Of a DNA stretch of 5,807 nt, positions 4,955 to 5,807 are shown one piece after another. The first letter of the stretch is position 1; each line of letters starts with the position of its first letter. The notes beneath the pieces were generated by a model. It had not been told where the DNA came from. It was given only the letters and a program-made list of their open reading frames with translations, and did no database searches. The stretch is taken from positions 1 through 5,807 of the forward strand of contig CATMVR010000362.1 in the NCBI GenBank assembly GCA_950075905.1, given 5' to 3'. Both the position numbers and the translations under genes were made by a program. The DNA is from an uncultured Persicitalea sp. (GTDB lineage Bacteria; Bacteroidota; Bacteroidia; Cytophagales; Spirosomataceae).

Positions 4955-5807
4955 TCAGTGTTTCGCTCCTTCCATAACGCTGAAAACGTGTAATACGTGC
5001 GGAAAGAGGGCATCCATGTATTCGGTAACGCCACCGGTGCTGCCCGGCATGGTCACTACCAGCGTATTTCCGATCAGACCGGCCACGGCCCGCGACAGCA
5101 AAGCCGTAGGAATCCGCTCCTGCCCGTACTGTCGGGCAACCTCGGCAATACCCGGAATGGGCCGATCCAGCAGCTCTTCCACTGCCTCGGGGGTCACGTC
5201 CCTAGGCGACAGGCCGGTTCCTCCGGTGATCAGGATCAATTGATAATCCAGCGACACCAGACTTCGGATTTTCTCCTGAATCCGCTCCTTATCATCGGGA
5301 ATGATGCTGTAATCGCTCGCTTCGATGGCAAAAGGCTGCAATTTTTCGATAATCCTGCGACCCGACTTATCTTCCCCCAGGCCTTTGGAAATACTATCCG
5401 AACAGACAATCACGGCCGTTTTAAGGTCGGGCATTGAGGCCTTACGGTCGCTCTTGCCGCCTTTCTTCTCCAATAGCCGGATATTCCGTATTTCCACGCC
5501 CTTATCAATGGGTTTCAACATGTCGTACATGGTGAGGGCTACCACCGACGCGCCGTGCATGGCTTCCACTTCCACGCCCGTTTTGTAAATCGTCTTGACG
5601 GTCATTTCAATCACAATCGTCAGGTCTTCGATGCGGTAGGCCACGCCCGTATACTCGATGGGCAGCGGGTGGCAGTCGGGCAGCAGGTCAGGGGTTTTCT
5701 TGACGGCCAGCAGCCCGGCGGCCTTGGCCATTTCGAACACATCGCCCTTAGGGACGGTACGTTCCTGAATAGCCCGGATGGTTTCGGGCCTGCTCACCTG
5801 CACGATG
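4955..5807 (-). CDS. moaCB: Bifunctional MoaC-MoaB fusion, molybdenum cofactor synthesis (N-terminus outside window)
   Basis: The frame is open to the right edge and begins mid-protein (IVQVSRPETI); 283 residues are visible and about 20-30 are probably missing. GTG at 5803 is most likely an internal Val codon. The first part, visible residues 1 to about 118, is MoaC, cyclic pyranopterin monophosphate synthase. It has KGDV (K20), CHPL (H46), TGVEVEA (E79, E81) and MYDMLK (D95, K98), matching E. coli K51, H77, E112, E114, D128 and K131. After a short linker (about 119-127) comes a MoaB/MogA domain with the molybdopterin-binding ITGGTGLSPRDVTPEA (193-208) and PGSTGG (254-259). MogA-type proteins adenylylate molybdopterin before metal insertion. 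The fusion is a known arrangement in Bacteroidota and all key residues are intact. moaA follows on the same strand. Confidence 0.92.
   Translation of the reverse strand, partial: IVQVSRPETIRAIQERTVPKGDVFEMAKAAGLLAVKKTPDLLPDCHPLPIEYTGVAYRIEDLTIVIEMTVKTIYKTGVEVEAMHGASVVALTMYDMLKPIDKGVEIRNIRLLEKKGGKSDRKASMPDLKTAVIVCSDSISKGLGEDKSGRRIIEKLQPFAIEASDYSIIPDDKERIQEKIRSLVSLDYQLILITGGTGLSPRDVTPEAVEELLDRPIPGIAEVARQYGQERIPTALLSRAVAGLIGNTLVVTMPGSTGGVTEYMDALFPHVLHVFSVMEGAKH

Noticed and set aside
3874..5034. Longer MoaA starting at 5034
   Set aside because: The extra 56 residues overlap moaCB, contain the promoter region and do not resemble MoaA; the family start fits ATG 4866.

Overview
The window looks like chromosomal DNA of a Bacteroidota species, most likely from the order Cytophagales (Spirosoma/Dyadobacter-like). 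The basis is the type IX secretion protein PorZ at the left edge, a uridine kinase with the Bacteroidota-style sequence, a fused MoaC-MoaB protein, promoters of the -33 TTTG / -7 TAnnTTTG type, and little use of Shine-Dalgarno sites. This placement comes from recognising families by eye; no search was run.

Layout from left to right. Positions 1-1245 (+) hold the C-terminal part of PorZ, cut by the window edge. Positions 1246-1461 are a spacer with a possible promoter, a 10-bp-period direct repeat and a perfect palindrome just upstream of udk, the uridine kinase gene (1462-2094, +). A long hairpin overlaps the udk stop codon. An outer-membrane porin of the phosphate-selective OprO/OprP family follows (2195-3526, +). 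Two molybdenum-cofactor genes come in from the right on the minus strand: moaCB (bifunctional, cut by the right edge) and then moaA, which has its own promoter in the gap between them.

The most unusual part is 3552-3888. An AT-rich stretch of about 320 bp sits between the porin and the 3' end of moaA. It carries a small antitoxin-like gene (3649-3864). Overlapping the end of that gene are the first eight codons (MEQYLIDT) of what looks like a VapC/PIN-domain toxin gene. The toxin reading frame breaks off exactly where a 16-bp sequence begins. That 16-bp sequence is the last codons of moaA, and an identical copy lies 321 bp away at the other end of the cassette. Removing the cassette and one repeat copy restores a simple convergent porin/moaA arrangement with 26 bp between the stop codons. 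I read this as an orphan antitoxin left by insertion of a toxin-antitoxin fragment at the moaA 3' end, with duplication of the target or attachment sequence. moaA keeps its complete C-terminal Gly-Gly.

Functionally the neighbours are a mixture: protein secretion (PorZ), pyrimidine salvage (Udk), outer-membrane uptake (porin) and the first steps of molybdopterin synthesis (MoaA, MoaC) plus an adenylylation-type domain (MoaB/MogA). Only moaCB and moaA clearly act in one pathway.
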